DNA of 9,142 nt from an uncultured Selenomonadales bacterium (GTDB lineage Bacteria > Bacillota_C > Negativicutes > Selenomonadales > Selenomonadaceae): NCBI GenBank assembly GCA_937916025.1, contig CALGGX010000047.1:1-9142 (forward strand), given 5' to 3'. The position numbers and the translations under genes were made by a program. A model generated the notes under the pieces. That model saw only the letters and a program-made list of their open reading frames with translations, did not search any database and was not told where the DNA came from. Below are positions 1-6,002 of the stretch, one piece after another. Position 1 is the stretch's first letter. Each line of letters begins with the position of its first letter.

Positions 1-497
1 CGAAACAAATTCCGAAAGCCGTTGATGTAATATTTCCGATTGAGATACATGATCGGCAGGATCAACAGAAATTGCGCAAAGGCGAATGTAACCGCGTTTT
101 CAATTCCGTCGAAAAGCTCGGCAAAACCGCGCGGCGTCGGCAAGCTCAACATCGCGTGCATCGAGATGTAAACCGTCGGAAGCAAAAACGCGATCGACCA
201 TGTCAATCGCCGACGCATGTTTTCCGTTTCGTCTTCGAGCTTCGGCGGCAGAATTGTCGTTTTCGATTGCGCCGACTTCGGCGGATTTTTGAGCGCGGCA
301 CCGTAACCGGCGTCGACGACCGCGCGAATTATCTCGCCGCTCGAAACTGCCGCATCGTCGTATTTGACCTGCATCGAATTCGTCAACAGATTGACGCTTA
401 CGTTTTCGGCACCGACAATTTTGGCGACCGCCTTCTCGACGCGCGCCGAGCACGCCGAGCAACTCATTCCCGTCACGTTGTAAGTTTCTTTCGTCAA
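1..497 (-). CDS. copA: Copper-translocating P-type ATPase, N-terminal part (runs off window)
   Basis: This is the first 165 residues of a heavy-metal P1B-type ATPase, which exports Cu(I) across the inner membrane using ATP. An N-terminal heavy-metal-associated (HMA) domain spans about residues 4-70 and carries the metal-binding motif GMSCSAC with Cys13 and Cys16. A charged linker (about 71-97) follows, then two hydrophobic segments (about 98-118 and 133-152) that fit the first two membrane helices of CopA-type pumps. The CPC, DKTG and ATP-binding parts lie beyond base 1, so the metal is inferred from the HMA type; a related soft metal is possible. The start is TTG at 497-495. It is preceded by GGGAG (510-506) with 8 bases between, and the ATG just downstream of that GGGAG is out of frame and soon stops. 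It lies 16 bases downstream of a short reading frame on the same strand, probably its operon partner. Confidence 0.9.
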   Translation of the reverse strand, partial: MTKETYNVTGMSCSACSARVEKAVAKIVGAENVSVNLLTNSMQVKYDDAAVSSGEIIRAVVDAGYGAALKNPPKSAQSKTTILPPKLEDETENMRRRLTWSIAFLLPTVYISMHAMLSLPTPRGFAELFDGIENAVTFAFAQFLLILPIMYLNRKYYINGFRNLF

Positions 498-513
498 ACA
501 ATCATCTCCCGAT

Positions 514-702
514 TCAATCGCCGAAACTTGCTTTGCCGAATTTCGACTGCCCGCAATTGAAGTTAAGTGCCTCTTGAGTTTCTTCATCAATGCCGTCTTC
601 CGCCCGACAATCAATCGAAACGGCGATCGATATTCGCGCGCCCGGCATTTGTTTCAAAACGTCGACGATGTCCTCTTGCAATTTCTTCGCAACCGTCGAC
701 AA
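514..702 (-). CDS. Short unrecognised reading frame upstream of copA, possibly 5'-truncated
   Basis: This frame of about 62 residues ends with TGA 16 bases before the copA start, with the copA ribosome binding site in between, as expected for operon neighbours. The peptide has an amphipathic-looking start (KKLQEDIVDVLKQMPGARI), a hydrophobic strand, and two Cys residues in the contexts IDCRAEDG and NFNCGQSK. I do not recognise the family. A link to metal handling is only suggested by the Cys residues and the neighbour. The only upstream starts are TTG at 702 and a later ATG near 648, and neither has a good ribosome binding site. The frame is closed by TGA at 729-727, exactly where plus-strand HAD coding sequence begins, so the original N-terminus may have been lost. 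Codon use matches the neighbours (TCG, GCG, GTC, GAC). It could also be a fortuitous frame in a degraded region. Confidence 0.45.
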   Translation of the reverse strand: MSTVAKKLQEDIVDVLKQMPGARISIAVSIDCRAEDGIDEETQEALNFNCGQSKFGKASFGD

Positions 703-725
703 TTGATCCGAATTCGGCTCGATCG

Positions 726-1256
726 GTCATTGCCGCAATCGATCGGGATTTTCCGCAAGTCACGATCAATTATTACGCCGGACGTCGTTGGTTTGTTCGC
801 GACACTTCCGATTGGCGCGTCAAGCGTGAAGAGGATATTACGAGTGCCGCGTCCGAAGCCGCCGATTTTGACGAACTGCTCAAAGCGAACATTCTGCCGA
901 ACAAAATTCTCGTGATGAGCGAGCCGCCGGATTGCGAGCGAATGGAAGCGGAGCTCGGGCGGCAATTTCCGGAGCTGAATGTTGTGCGCTCGCATCCGAC
1001 GTTGCTCGAGATCATGGATCGAAGCGTGTCGAAGGCGACGGGCATCGAAGTCATGCTTCGGCATTTCGGAATTTCGCCGGACGAGGCGATCGGCTTCGGC
1101 GATAATTACAACGACATTGAGATGTTTGAATATGTCGGGCACGGCGTTGCAATGTCGAATGCGCCGGAACCGATCAAAAAGCGTGTCGCCGCGATCACCG
1201 ACTCAAATGAAGAGAGCGGCATTTACACTTATCTCGTCAAAATCGGCATCATCTGA
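726..1256 (+). pseudogene. Cof-type HAD-superfamily phosphatase, C-terminal remnant lacking the catalytic N-terminus
   Basis: The translation from about 726 matches the cap and C-terminal core of Cof/YidA-type HAD hydrolases, cytoplasmic phosphatases of sugar phosphates and similar small metabolites. Visible are the cap segment starting near IAAIDRDFPQVTINYYAG, the motif III region with a lysine in SVSKATGIEVMLRHFGI, motif IV GFGDNYNDIEMF with the metal-binding aspartates, and the usual tail GVAMSNAPEPIKKRVAAIT. Motif I (DxDGT nucleophile) and motif II are absent, so roughly the first 90-100 residues of the family are missing. The open frame extends upstream to a GTG at 567, but bases 567-700 are antisense to the short minus-strand frame and encode nothing HAD-like. 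No start with a ribosome binding site is visible at the homology boundary. The missing nucleophile argues against phosphatase activity. A gene caller may report 567-1256 as a 229-residue protein. Its last 8 bases overlap the end of the convergent chemotaxis gene. Confidence 0.8.
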
Positions 1257-3267
1257 TCTTAAACTTGTCGACCGTGGCATGCAATTCCGAAGCGAGCCTT
1301 GCCAAATTCCGACTTTCTTCCGCAATCTCGTCCATCGTCGCCGATTGTTCTTGAGTCGCGCCGGAAATGATCTGAACTTCGTCCGAGTTTTTCGCGCTTA
1401 TATCCTGAACCGATTGCATTGCCGAGCGCATTCCCTGCGCGTTTTCAGCCATGTCGGTGATATGCTTCGCAACCGCATCGACTTCACTCGCCAAGGTCTG
1501 TATCGAAATCAAAATGTCCTCGAACAATGCGTCCGTCGACTTAACCGTTTCCATTCCGATCTTGACGCTCTCGGTGCCTTCATGACTTGCCGAGATCGCA
1601 TGCTCCATCACATTATTGTTGAGCGAAACCTGCTCGGCTATTTTTTTTGACGATGTTTCGGTTTCTTCGGCCAGTTTCTTGACTTCCTGTGCCACAACCG
1701 CAAATCCTTTGCCGGCTTCTCCCGCGCGCGCCGACTCGATTGCCGCATTCAGCGCGAGCAAATTCGTCTGGTTTGCAATCGCCGCGATAATCCCGACAAT
1801 CTTGTCAATTTCTTCAGAACTCGTCGCGAGTTGATCCGTTGACGCCTGAATCGTTTCCATTGCCTTGGAAATATTTTCCATGTGCTCGACGACGTTGCGT
1901 ATCGACGCACGCCCGTCTTCGACCGTCTGAACCGTCATGTGCGCGACTGCGGCAATCGCATTCGTCTTTTCGTTGATGTTGTCGGCAGTTTCGGAAATGT
2001 TGCCGGCTTTTTGATTTGTATCTTCCGCCGCGCGGCTCTGATTTGAAATGCCCGCCGCGATCTCGTTGACTGCCGTCGAAACTTGCGCCGCCGCGTCCGC
2101 CGATTGGTGGACGGAATTTGTCAGTAACTCGCTTGCCGATGACACTTCATCCGAATCGTTCCGAATGTTTTCGATCAGCCGTTGCATCGTCTGCCGCATT
2201 TTTTCAAAACCGATCGTCAGCGAGCCGATCTCGTCAGCGGCATTCGAGTTCGTCAACTCATGAGTTAAATCGCCGTCGTTTATTCTCGAGCACTCTTCAC
2301 TCAATTGCCGAATCGGCTCGAGCAATCGGCGATTGACGAAGCGATTGATGATCGCGCTGATGACTGCCACCGCAATCAACAACGTCACGATCGACATTCC
2401 GATCAAAATTTTCAACAGCGTGGTTGATGTTTCTTCGATCTCGGCGAGCGGTGCGGTTGACATTGCAACCCAACGCCGTCCTTCCAAATGCACGGGCGTG
2501 AAGACCGCTTTTGAATCGATCCCTTCCGGCGTCGTGTAATATTCCGAGCACTGTTGATCCGATTGAATCGCCTCGTTGAAACCGTCGATTAATCTTTGAT
2601 CCAATTTGATGTTACCGTCCGGCTTCGTCAAATTCACTTTGCCGACATAATCCGGCTGTTGTTTATAGCCGATGCAGAGTCCGTCTTCGTCGACGATGTA
2701 AACATAGCCCGTCCCCATGAATTTAAATGCGCCGACGATATCCGAAAGCGTGCCGAGATTGACCGTGCCGTAAATCAACCCCGTCAGCGCGCCGTTTGAT
2801 TTCACCGGATATGCGAAGAGCGTGATCAATTGATTGGTCGTGCCGGAGATCATCGTTCCCGTCATGCACGGCTCGCCGGTGCTCATCACTTGCTTGAAAT
2901 AATCGCGACTGCTTCGATCAACCGCCTCGTCTTTGTGGCTGAAGCCCTTGCCGGTCGTATCGATGAACGCGGTCATTGCCAAGTCCGCCGATTGATTTTT
3001 CGCCGCCTGCAATGCGAGGAGTTTCGCCGCGTGATCTCCGTCGACAATCGCCGGATTAATCGATAACGCTTCCATCCGAATCGACTTGTCGTTGATATAT
3101 TTTTCGAGAGACAACGCTGCCTGCTGACCGATTGCGCGCGCATTTTCATCGGCGTCTTCGATCAATGCGGAATTGCACAGTCGATAGCTTATTATCGAAA
3201 ACGCCGCGAAACTGATCAAAAACAGCGGCAATAACACTATCAGAAACTTCGTCTTGATGCTGCCCAT
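1249..3267 (-). CDS. Methyl-accepting chemotaxis protein with dCache-like sensor domain
   Basis: This 672-residue transmembrane chemoreceptor would pass a ligand signal to CheA/CheW at the inner membrane. In order: TM1 (about 8-29), a roughly 250-residue extracytoplasmic domain (30-280) of double-Cache type with the typical SSRDYFKQV and [11 protein letters not shown] segments, TM2 (about 284-308), HAMP (about 309-365), and a long coiled-coil signalling domain. The conserved hairpin tip lies near 485-530, including [19 protein letters not shown] and [17 protein letters not shown]. No CheR/CheB-binding pentapeptide is visible at the C-terminus. The ligand cannot be read from sequence; dCache receptors commonly bind amino acids or other small organic molecules. 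ATG at 3267 was chosen because AGGAG (3284-3280) lies 12 bases upstream. The ATG at 3279 directly abuts that site, and a TTG at 3297 lies above it. An extended -10 promoter lies just upstream. No che or flagellar gene is in the window, so it is an orphan receptor here. Confidence 0.93.
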   Translation of the reverse strand: MGSIKTKFLIVLLPLFLISFAAFSIISYRLCNSALIEDADENARAIGQQAALSLEKYINDKSIRMEALSINPAIVDGDHAAKLLALQAAKNQSADLAMTAFIDTTGKGFSHKDEAVDRSSRDYFKQVMSTGEPCMTGTMISGTTNQLITLFAYPVKSNGALTGLIYGTVNLGTLSDIVGAFKFMGTGYVYIVDEDGLCIGYKQQPDYVGKVNLTKPDGNIKLDQRLIDGFNEAIQSDQQCSEYYTTPEGIDSKAVFTPVHLEGRRWVAMSTAPLAEIEETSTTLLKILIGMSIVTLLIAVAVISAIINRFVNRRLLEPIRQLSEECSRINDGDLTHELTNSNAADEIGSLTIGFEKMRQTMQRLIENIRNDSDEVSSASELLTNSVHQSADAAAQVSTAVNEIAAGISNQSRAAEDTNQKAGNISETADNINEKTNAIAAVAHMTVQTVEDGRASIRNVVEHMENISKAMETIQASTDQLATSSEEIDKIVGIIAAIANQTNLLALNAAIESARAGEAGKGFAVVAQEVKKLAEETETSSKKIAEQVSLNNNVMEHAISASHEGTESVKIGMETVKSTDALFEDILISIQTLASEVDAVAKHITDMAENAQGMRSAMQSVQDISAKNSDEVQIISGATQEQSATMDEIAEESRNLARLASELHATVDKFKIR

Positions 3268-3296
3268 TAATCTTCCCATCTCCTTTGATTGAAACA

Positions 3297-3324
3297 ATTA
3301 TAGCACCGCGCCTTTCAAAAGCAA
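3297..3324 (-). promoter_or_regulatory. Extended -10 promoter of the chemotaxis receptor gene
   Basis: On the minus strand TATAAT (3302-3297) is a perfect -10 hexamer preceded by TGC, giving the extended form TGnTATAAT. A weak -35 candidate TTGCTT (3324-3319) lies 16 bases upstream. Initiation near 3290 would leave a leader of about 20 bases containing the AGGAG at 3284-3280. This resembles housekeeping sigma-70/A recognition rather than the sigma-28 promoters often found at chemotaxis genes. Prediction from sequence only. Confidence 0.65.
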
Positions 3325-3346
3325 TGAATTGATCTCGGCGAAGAAA

Positions 3347-3357
3347 TTTTTTTTTTT
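3347..3357 (+). repeat. Homopolymer tract of 11 T between two divergent promoters
   Basis: An uninterrupted run of 11 T follows AAGAAA, midway between the divergent -10 elements at 3302-3297 and 3372-3377. On the plus strand it covers the position where the -35 element of the rsmG promoter should sit. On the minus strand it is an A-tract upstream of the receptor promoter and could act like an UP element or a bend. Confidence 0.8.
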
Positions 3358-3368
3358 GCGATCGATTG

Positions 3369-3377
3369 TGGTATAAT
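3369..3377 (+). promoter_or_regulatory. Extended -10 promoter of rsmG
   Basis: TGGTATAAT (3369-3377) is a perfect -10 hexamer with the extended TGn element. The -35 region at 17-base spacing falls inside the T tract and has no good TTGACA match, so recognition probably depends on the extended -10. Initiation near 3384 would leave a short leader carrying GGAG (3388-3391) before the start at 3401. It probably also drives the exported-protein gene downstream. Confidence 0.7.
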
Positions 3378-3400
3378 CGGCGAAAACGGAGATGATAAAA

Positions 3401-4213
3401 ATGTTTCTCGGCGACCTTTCGACGGCGGCTGAAAATTTCGAGCTCGAGTTGAGCACTCAACAGCTCAACCAATTCGATCGCTTTTTTCAATTGACGCTCG
3501 ACCGGAATCAGAAAATGAACTTGACGGCGATTGTCGAGCCGAATGATTTTGCAATCAAACACATCATCGACTCGTTGTCGCTCGTCCGCGCGGACGTAAA
3601 TCTCGAAAACAAACGCGTGATCGATGTCGGCACGGGCGCGGGCTTCCCGGGCATTCCGCTGAAAATCTTTTGCCCGTCGATCCGATTGACCTTGCTCGAT
3701 TCGCTGAACAAACGCGTTGAATTTCTTCGCTCGGTGATTGAAGAACTCGGACTGGAAGACGTCGATTGCATTCACGCGCGCGCGGAGGAAGCGGCGCATT
3801 CGGATTTGCGCGAGTCGTTTGACATGGCGGTGGCGCGAGGCGTTTCGAAAGTCAATGTGTTGACGGAGTATTGCCTGCCGTTCGTGTCGAAAGGCGGCTC
3901 GTTCATTGCATTCAAGGGCGCGAATGTCGAATTGGAACTCGTCGAAGCGAAGGCGGCGATCAAAATTCTCGGCGGCAAATTGCATGGCACGACAGAGCTT
4001 ACGTTGCCGAACGGCGATGCGCGCTCGATTGTCGAGATCGAAAAAATTGCGTCGACGCCGATCCATTTTCCGAGACGCCCGGGCATTCCGGAGCGCAAGC
4101 CGCTGAGTAATTCGCTGTTGACGGGCGAACGCCGCATGCCGAAACATCTGCTCGAACAGGTGTCGCTTGCAATGGACGTTGTCGAGTTCGTCAAGGATAT
4201 TGCGGAAGAATAA
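3401..4213 (+). CDS. rsmG: 16S rRNA (guanine-N7) methyltransferase RsmG
   Basis: RsmG (GidB) uses S-adenosylmethionine to methylate N7 of G527 (E. coli numbering) in the 530 loop of 16S rRNA; its loss gives low-level streptomycin resistance in several bacteria. The 270-residue product has the family N-terminus (LNQFDRFFQLTLDRNQKMNLTAI condensed), the SAM-binding motif VIDVGTGAGFPGIPL (about 73-87), the acidic strand-2 segment LTLLDS, the catalytic-region motif MAVARGVSKVNVLTEYCLPF, and the C-terminal landmark PRRPGIPERKPL. About 35 residues follow that landmark, where most RsmG proteins end sooner. ATG 3401 was chosen over ATG 3392 because GGAG (3388-3391) directly abuts the latter and is 9 bases from the former. 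The common mnmG/parA neighbours are absent. The next gene follows after 17 bases, so the two are probably co-transcribed. Confidence 0.96.
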   Translation: MFLGDLSTAAENFELELSTQQLNQFDRFFQLTLDRNQKMNLTAIVEPNDFAIKHIIDSLSLVRADVNLENKRVIDVGTGAGFPGIPLKIFCPSIRLTLLDSLNKRVEFLRSVIEELGLEDVDCIHARAEEAAHSDLRESFDMAVARGVSKVNVLTEYCLPFVSKGGSFIAFKGANVELELVEAKAAIKILGGKLHGTTELTLPNGDARSIVEIEKIASTPIHFPRRPGIPERKPLSNSLLTGERRMPKHLLEQVSLAMDVVEFVKDIAEE

Positions 4214-4230
4214 TTGCGAGGTGAATGATT

Positions 4231-5388
4231 TTGAAACGAACAATGGCAGTCGGAGCAACGTTGTTGTCGATGATTTTTGCAAATCCGGCAGTGCTCGCCG
4301 CCGATGAAGAAGTTGTCGTTTACGGCGAGGATTTTGAAGGGCAGCCGATTGAACCGTCGACGGCGGAAGCGGTTTCGGAGCCGCCGAAAGAGATCGTCGA
4401 AGAGCCGATTACGGAAGAATTGCCTGATGATGATGACGATATTGATATCGGCAGAATATTGCGCTTTGATGATCTGAATTTGGATGAGCCGGACGACAAT
4501 CCGCCGCCTGTCGAATCTCCGACAATTGAAGTGCCTGACGTTAATTTGCCGAAGGCAGAAACGCCGAGCGAAACTCCGAAGGTTGAAACTCCGAAAACTG
4601 AAACTTCGGTTGAAATACCGGCTGTTAAAACTCCGATCGCTCCGCTCAATGATGATCTCGTCGACAGCGAGCCGACGCCGATTGAAGAACCGCAAATTGA
4701 AAATCCGTTGATTGAAGAGCCGTATGAAGATCCTTTCAAACGTTATGAAAATCTGCCGAGGCGAGACAATCGAAGTTCAACCGCAACGCCGATTGAAGAA
4801 CCTGCAGTCGAAAAGCAGAAGCCTGCCAAGAAAAAGAAGGCAAAAAAAATCAAGCCGCGCTTTTTCAAATTGGCGAGCGACGACTCGTTTGATTATTACT
4901 TGGACAGTTCGACCGTGCAATGGAATCTCATGCCGTACTCGAAAACGGAGTATATGGCGGACGTGTGGGTTCGGATGCTCGAAAGATCGAACGCGTCTTC
5001 TTCGGACATGCCGAGTGATTTGTATGATTATGTCAACGAGCAGGCGAGTGACGAGCTCGAGTATGCGGCTGAAAAGGGCATGGCGTATAATGCAATCGAT
5101 GCGCGAGTTTTGATGTCGAAAAAATATTTTCTCGAGCACTATTACATTCGACCGCAAAAGAGGCAGATACAATTTTTATGCGAGCTCGAGGGGGTGGGTC
5201 GACCGCAAAACACGATCTCGGAGCGCGCGTATGATTACAAGAACTGGGAGAATTTGATCCCCGGCAGCATCGAAACGGCGATCTATTACGGCGTGCTCGA
5301 CGTGATCGGAACCGGAAAAGCGAATGCGAAAGGGTATATGACGGCAACGGATATGCTCGAAGAATACTTGCGCATTTCAATTCGCTGA
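4231..5388 (+). CDS. Exported Pro/Glu-rich linker protein with unrecognised C-terminal domain
   Basis: The product is about 385 residues. Residues 1-24 form a signal peptide: basic MKRT, a hydrophobic core, and a cleavage site near AVLA/ADEE, so it is exported. Residues 25-190 are low-complexity, acidic and proline-rich, with repeated xETPK and PIEEP units and a DDDDD stretch, giving an extended, strongly negative linker like the spacers of TonB-type or wall-spanning proteins. A basic patch KPAKKKKAKKIK (about 197-208) separates it from a globular C-terminal domain (about 209-385) rich in Tyr and Asp, starting FFKLASDDSFDYYLDSS. That domain has no lipobox, LPXTG, SLH or clear catalytic motif, and I do not recognise it. 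TTG 4231 is the likely start because GAGGTGA (4218-4224) lies 6 bases upstream; the ATG at 4225 is too close. It follows rsmG by 17 bases. A periplasmic or envelope role is inference. Confidence 0.8.
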   Translation: MKRTMAVGATLLSMIFANPAVLAADEEVVVYGEDFEGQPIEPSTAEAVSEPPKEIVEEPITEELPDDDDDIDIGRILRFDDLNLDEPDDNPPPVESPTIEVPDVNLPKAETPSETPKVETPKTETSVEIPAVKTPIAPLNDDLVDSEPTPIEEPQIENPLIEEPYEDPFKRYENLPRRDNRSSTATPIEEPAVEKQKPAKKKKAKKIKPRFFKLASDDSFDYYLDSSTVQWNLMPYSKTEYMADVWVRMLERSNASSSDMPSDLYDYVNEQASDELEYAAEKGMAYNAIDARVLMSKKYFLEHYYIRPQKRQIQFLCELEGVGRPQNTISERAYDYKNWENLIPGSIETAIYYGVLDVIGTGKANAKGYMTATDMLEEYLRISIR

Positions 5389-5394
5389 AAGGAG

Positions 5395-5430
5395 AATGCG
5401 GATTGACAATACTGCCGCATTGCCAATCCG
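5395..5430. repeat. Overlapping, mutually exclusive inverted repeats after the exported-protein gene
   Basis: AATGCGG (5395-5401) pairs perfectly with CCGCATT (5415-5421) around a 13-base loop. CGGATTG (5399-5405) pairs perfectly with CAATCCG (5424-5430) around an 18-base loop. The left arms share CGG, so only one hairpin can form at a time. Neither is followed by a T run, so this is not a standard intrinsic terminator. The structures would enclose the start region of the possible small peptide at 5403. Confidence 0.5.
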
Positions 5431-5495
5431 AACTACTGTTTTGCGTCGACAAATCCGAACCGCCGTTTTGCGTTGATAATCCGAACTACTGTTGA
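5403..5495 (+). CDS. Possible 30-residue Cys-containing small peptide made from the tandem repeat
   Basis: A TTG at 5403 follows AAAGGAG (5388-5394, overlapping the stop of the exported-protein gene) with 8 bases between, good spacing for translation. The frame runs 30 codons to TGA at 5493-5495. It contains two 9-residue repeats, SELLFCVDK and SEPPFCVDN, and Cys at 7, 14, 23 and 30. Repeats 1 and 2 are 27 bases apart, so they stay in frame, but the third copy is shifted by one base and ends the frame. There is no signal peptide or membrane segment, and I recognise no family. An overlapping ATG frame from 5396 (26 codons) sits only one base from the ribosome binding site and is less likely. 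Repeats of this kind are often non-coding, so translation is speculative. Confidence 0.25.
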   Translation: MTILPHCQSELLFCVDKSEPPFCVDNPNYC

Positions 5496-5500
5496 GCGTC
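5425..5500. repeat. Three-copy tandem repeat of 26-27 bases
   Basis: Copies begin at 5425, 5452 and 5478, each with AATCCGAAC. Copies 1 and 2 share 21 of 26 bases and every difference is a transition. Copy 3 is cut short but matches copy 1 at 21 of 23 bases. The unit reads roughly AATCCGAACTACTGTTTTGC followed by GTCGAC. The array fills the gap between the exported-protein gene and the convergent six-gene operon, and copy 3 overlaps the stop codon of the adenosyltransferase gene by 2 bases. It may belong to a dispersed intergenic repeat family, which one window cannot show. Confidence 0.8.
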
Positions 5501-6002
5501 AGTCTTCTTTCTTTTCTTCAAGCCGCATCAGCATGAAGCAGTAATCCGACATTCGATTGAGAAATACGCGATCGATCTCGTGCACCGGCTCGAACTTCGC
5601 GAGAGTGTAAAACGCGCGTTCCGCGCGGCGCGTAATCGTTCGTGCCATGTCGAGCATCGCGCCCGATTGAGTATCGCCCGGAATGATGAATTGTTTCAAC
5701 GGCGGAAGCACTTTATCAATCTCGTCCATGTCTGCTTCGAGTGCCGAAACATGCTCGGCGGTGATCATCGCCGGTTGATTGACGCTCGCCAAATCTGCCA
5801 TCAACAGCGGCAGTATCTTCTGCAAGTTGAAGATCCGCTCCCTGACGATCGGATTTTTTGCAAAAGCCCGCGCCATTGCAAGAGCCGAATTCGCCTCGTC
5901 GACCGCGCCGTACGCGTTGACTCGGAAGGAATTTTTCTCGACGCGCTCGCCGGTATAGAGACTCGTCAAGCCGCCGTCGCCCGTCTTCGTGTAAATCTTC
6001 AT
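5499..6002 (-). CDS. pduO: PduO-type cob(I)alamin adenosyltransferase
   Basis: This 167-residue enzyme transfers the 5'-deoxyadenosyl group of ATP to cob(I)alamin (or cob(I)yrinic acid a,c-diamide), making adenosylcobalamin in the cytoplasm. It is the PduO/MMAB family, not the CobA/BtuR family. Evidence is the N-terminal ATP-binding segment KIYTKTGDGGLTSL (2-15), the central FIIPGD near 105, the active-site helix RTITRRAERAF (121-131) with the conserved Arg and Glu, and the family tail FLNRMSDYCFMLMR (147-160). The length is normal for a single-domain family member. The start codon overlaps the stop of the preceding gene in an ATGA, with a GGAGG-type ribosome binding site inside that gene, so translation is probably coupled. 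It is the last gene of the six-gene string, and no intrinsic terminator with a T run follows. No other cobalamin gene is in the window. Confidence 0.93.
   Translation of the reverse strand: MKIYTKTGDGGLTSLYTGERVEKNSFRVNAYGAVDEANSALAMARAFAKNPIVRERIFNLQKILPLLMADLASVNQPAMITAEHVSALEADMDEIDKVLPPLKQFIIPGDTQSGAMLDMARTITRRAERAFYTLAKFEPVHEIDRVFLNRMSDYCFMLMRLEEKKED

Noticed and set aside
72..560. 162-codon plus-strand open frame at the left edge
   Set aside because: It mirrors copA, whose HMA motif and membrane segments are unmistakable on the minus strand.
567..725. N-terminal part of the HAD phosphatase frame starting at GTG 567
   Set aside because: The translated stretch is basic and lacks DxDGT or any HAD feature. 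It is antisense to the short frame upstream of copA, so only sequence from about 700-726 is HAD-like.
3331..3345. GCCGAGAT-like sigma-28 -10 candidate upstream of the chemoreceptor on the minus strand
   Set aside because: It matches only 6 of 8 bases, has no convincing -35 partner, and is less favourable than the perfect extended -10 at 3302-3297.
3146..4282. 378-codon minus-strand open frame across rsmG
   Set aside because: It is codon-aligned antisense to rsmG, very Arg/Phe-rich, low in plausible folds and without a ribosome binding site. It is explained by the absence of TTA/CTA/TCA in rsmG.
4320..4739. Ser/Gly-rich minus-strand frame resembling a repetitive surface protein
   Set aside because: The low-complexity look is the complement of the Pro/Glu repeats of the exported protein, which has a signal peptide and ribosome binding site on the plus strand.
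5395..5421. Intrinsic terminator for the exported-protein gene
   Set aside because: The stem is only 7 bp with a 13-base loop and no T run on either strand.
5425..5500. CRISPR array
   Set aside because: The copies are directly adjacent with no unique spacers.
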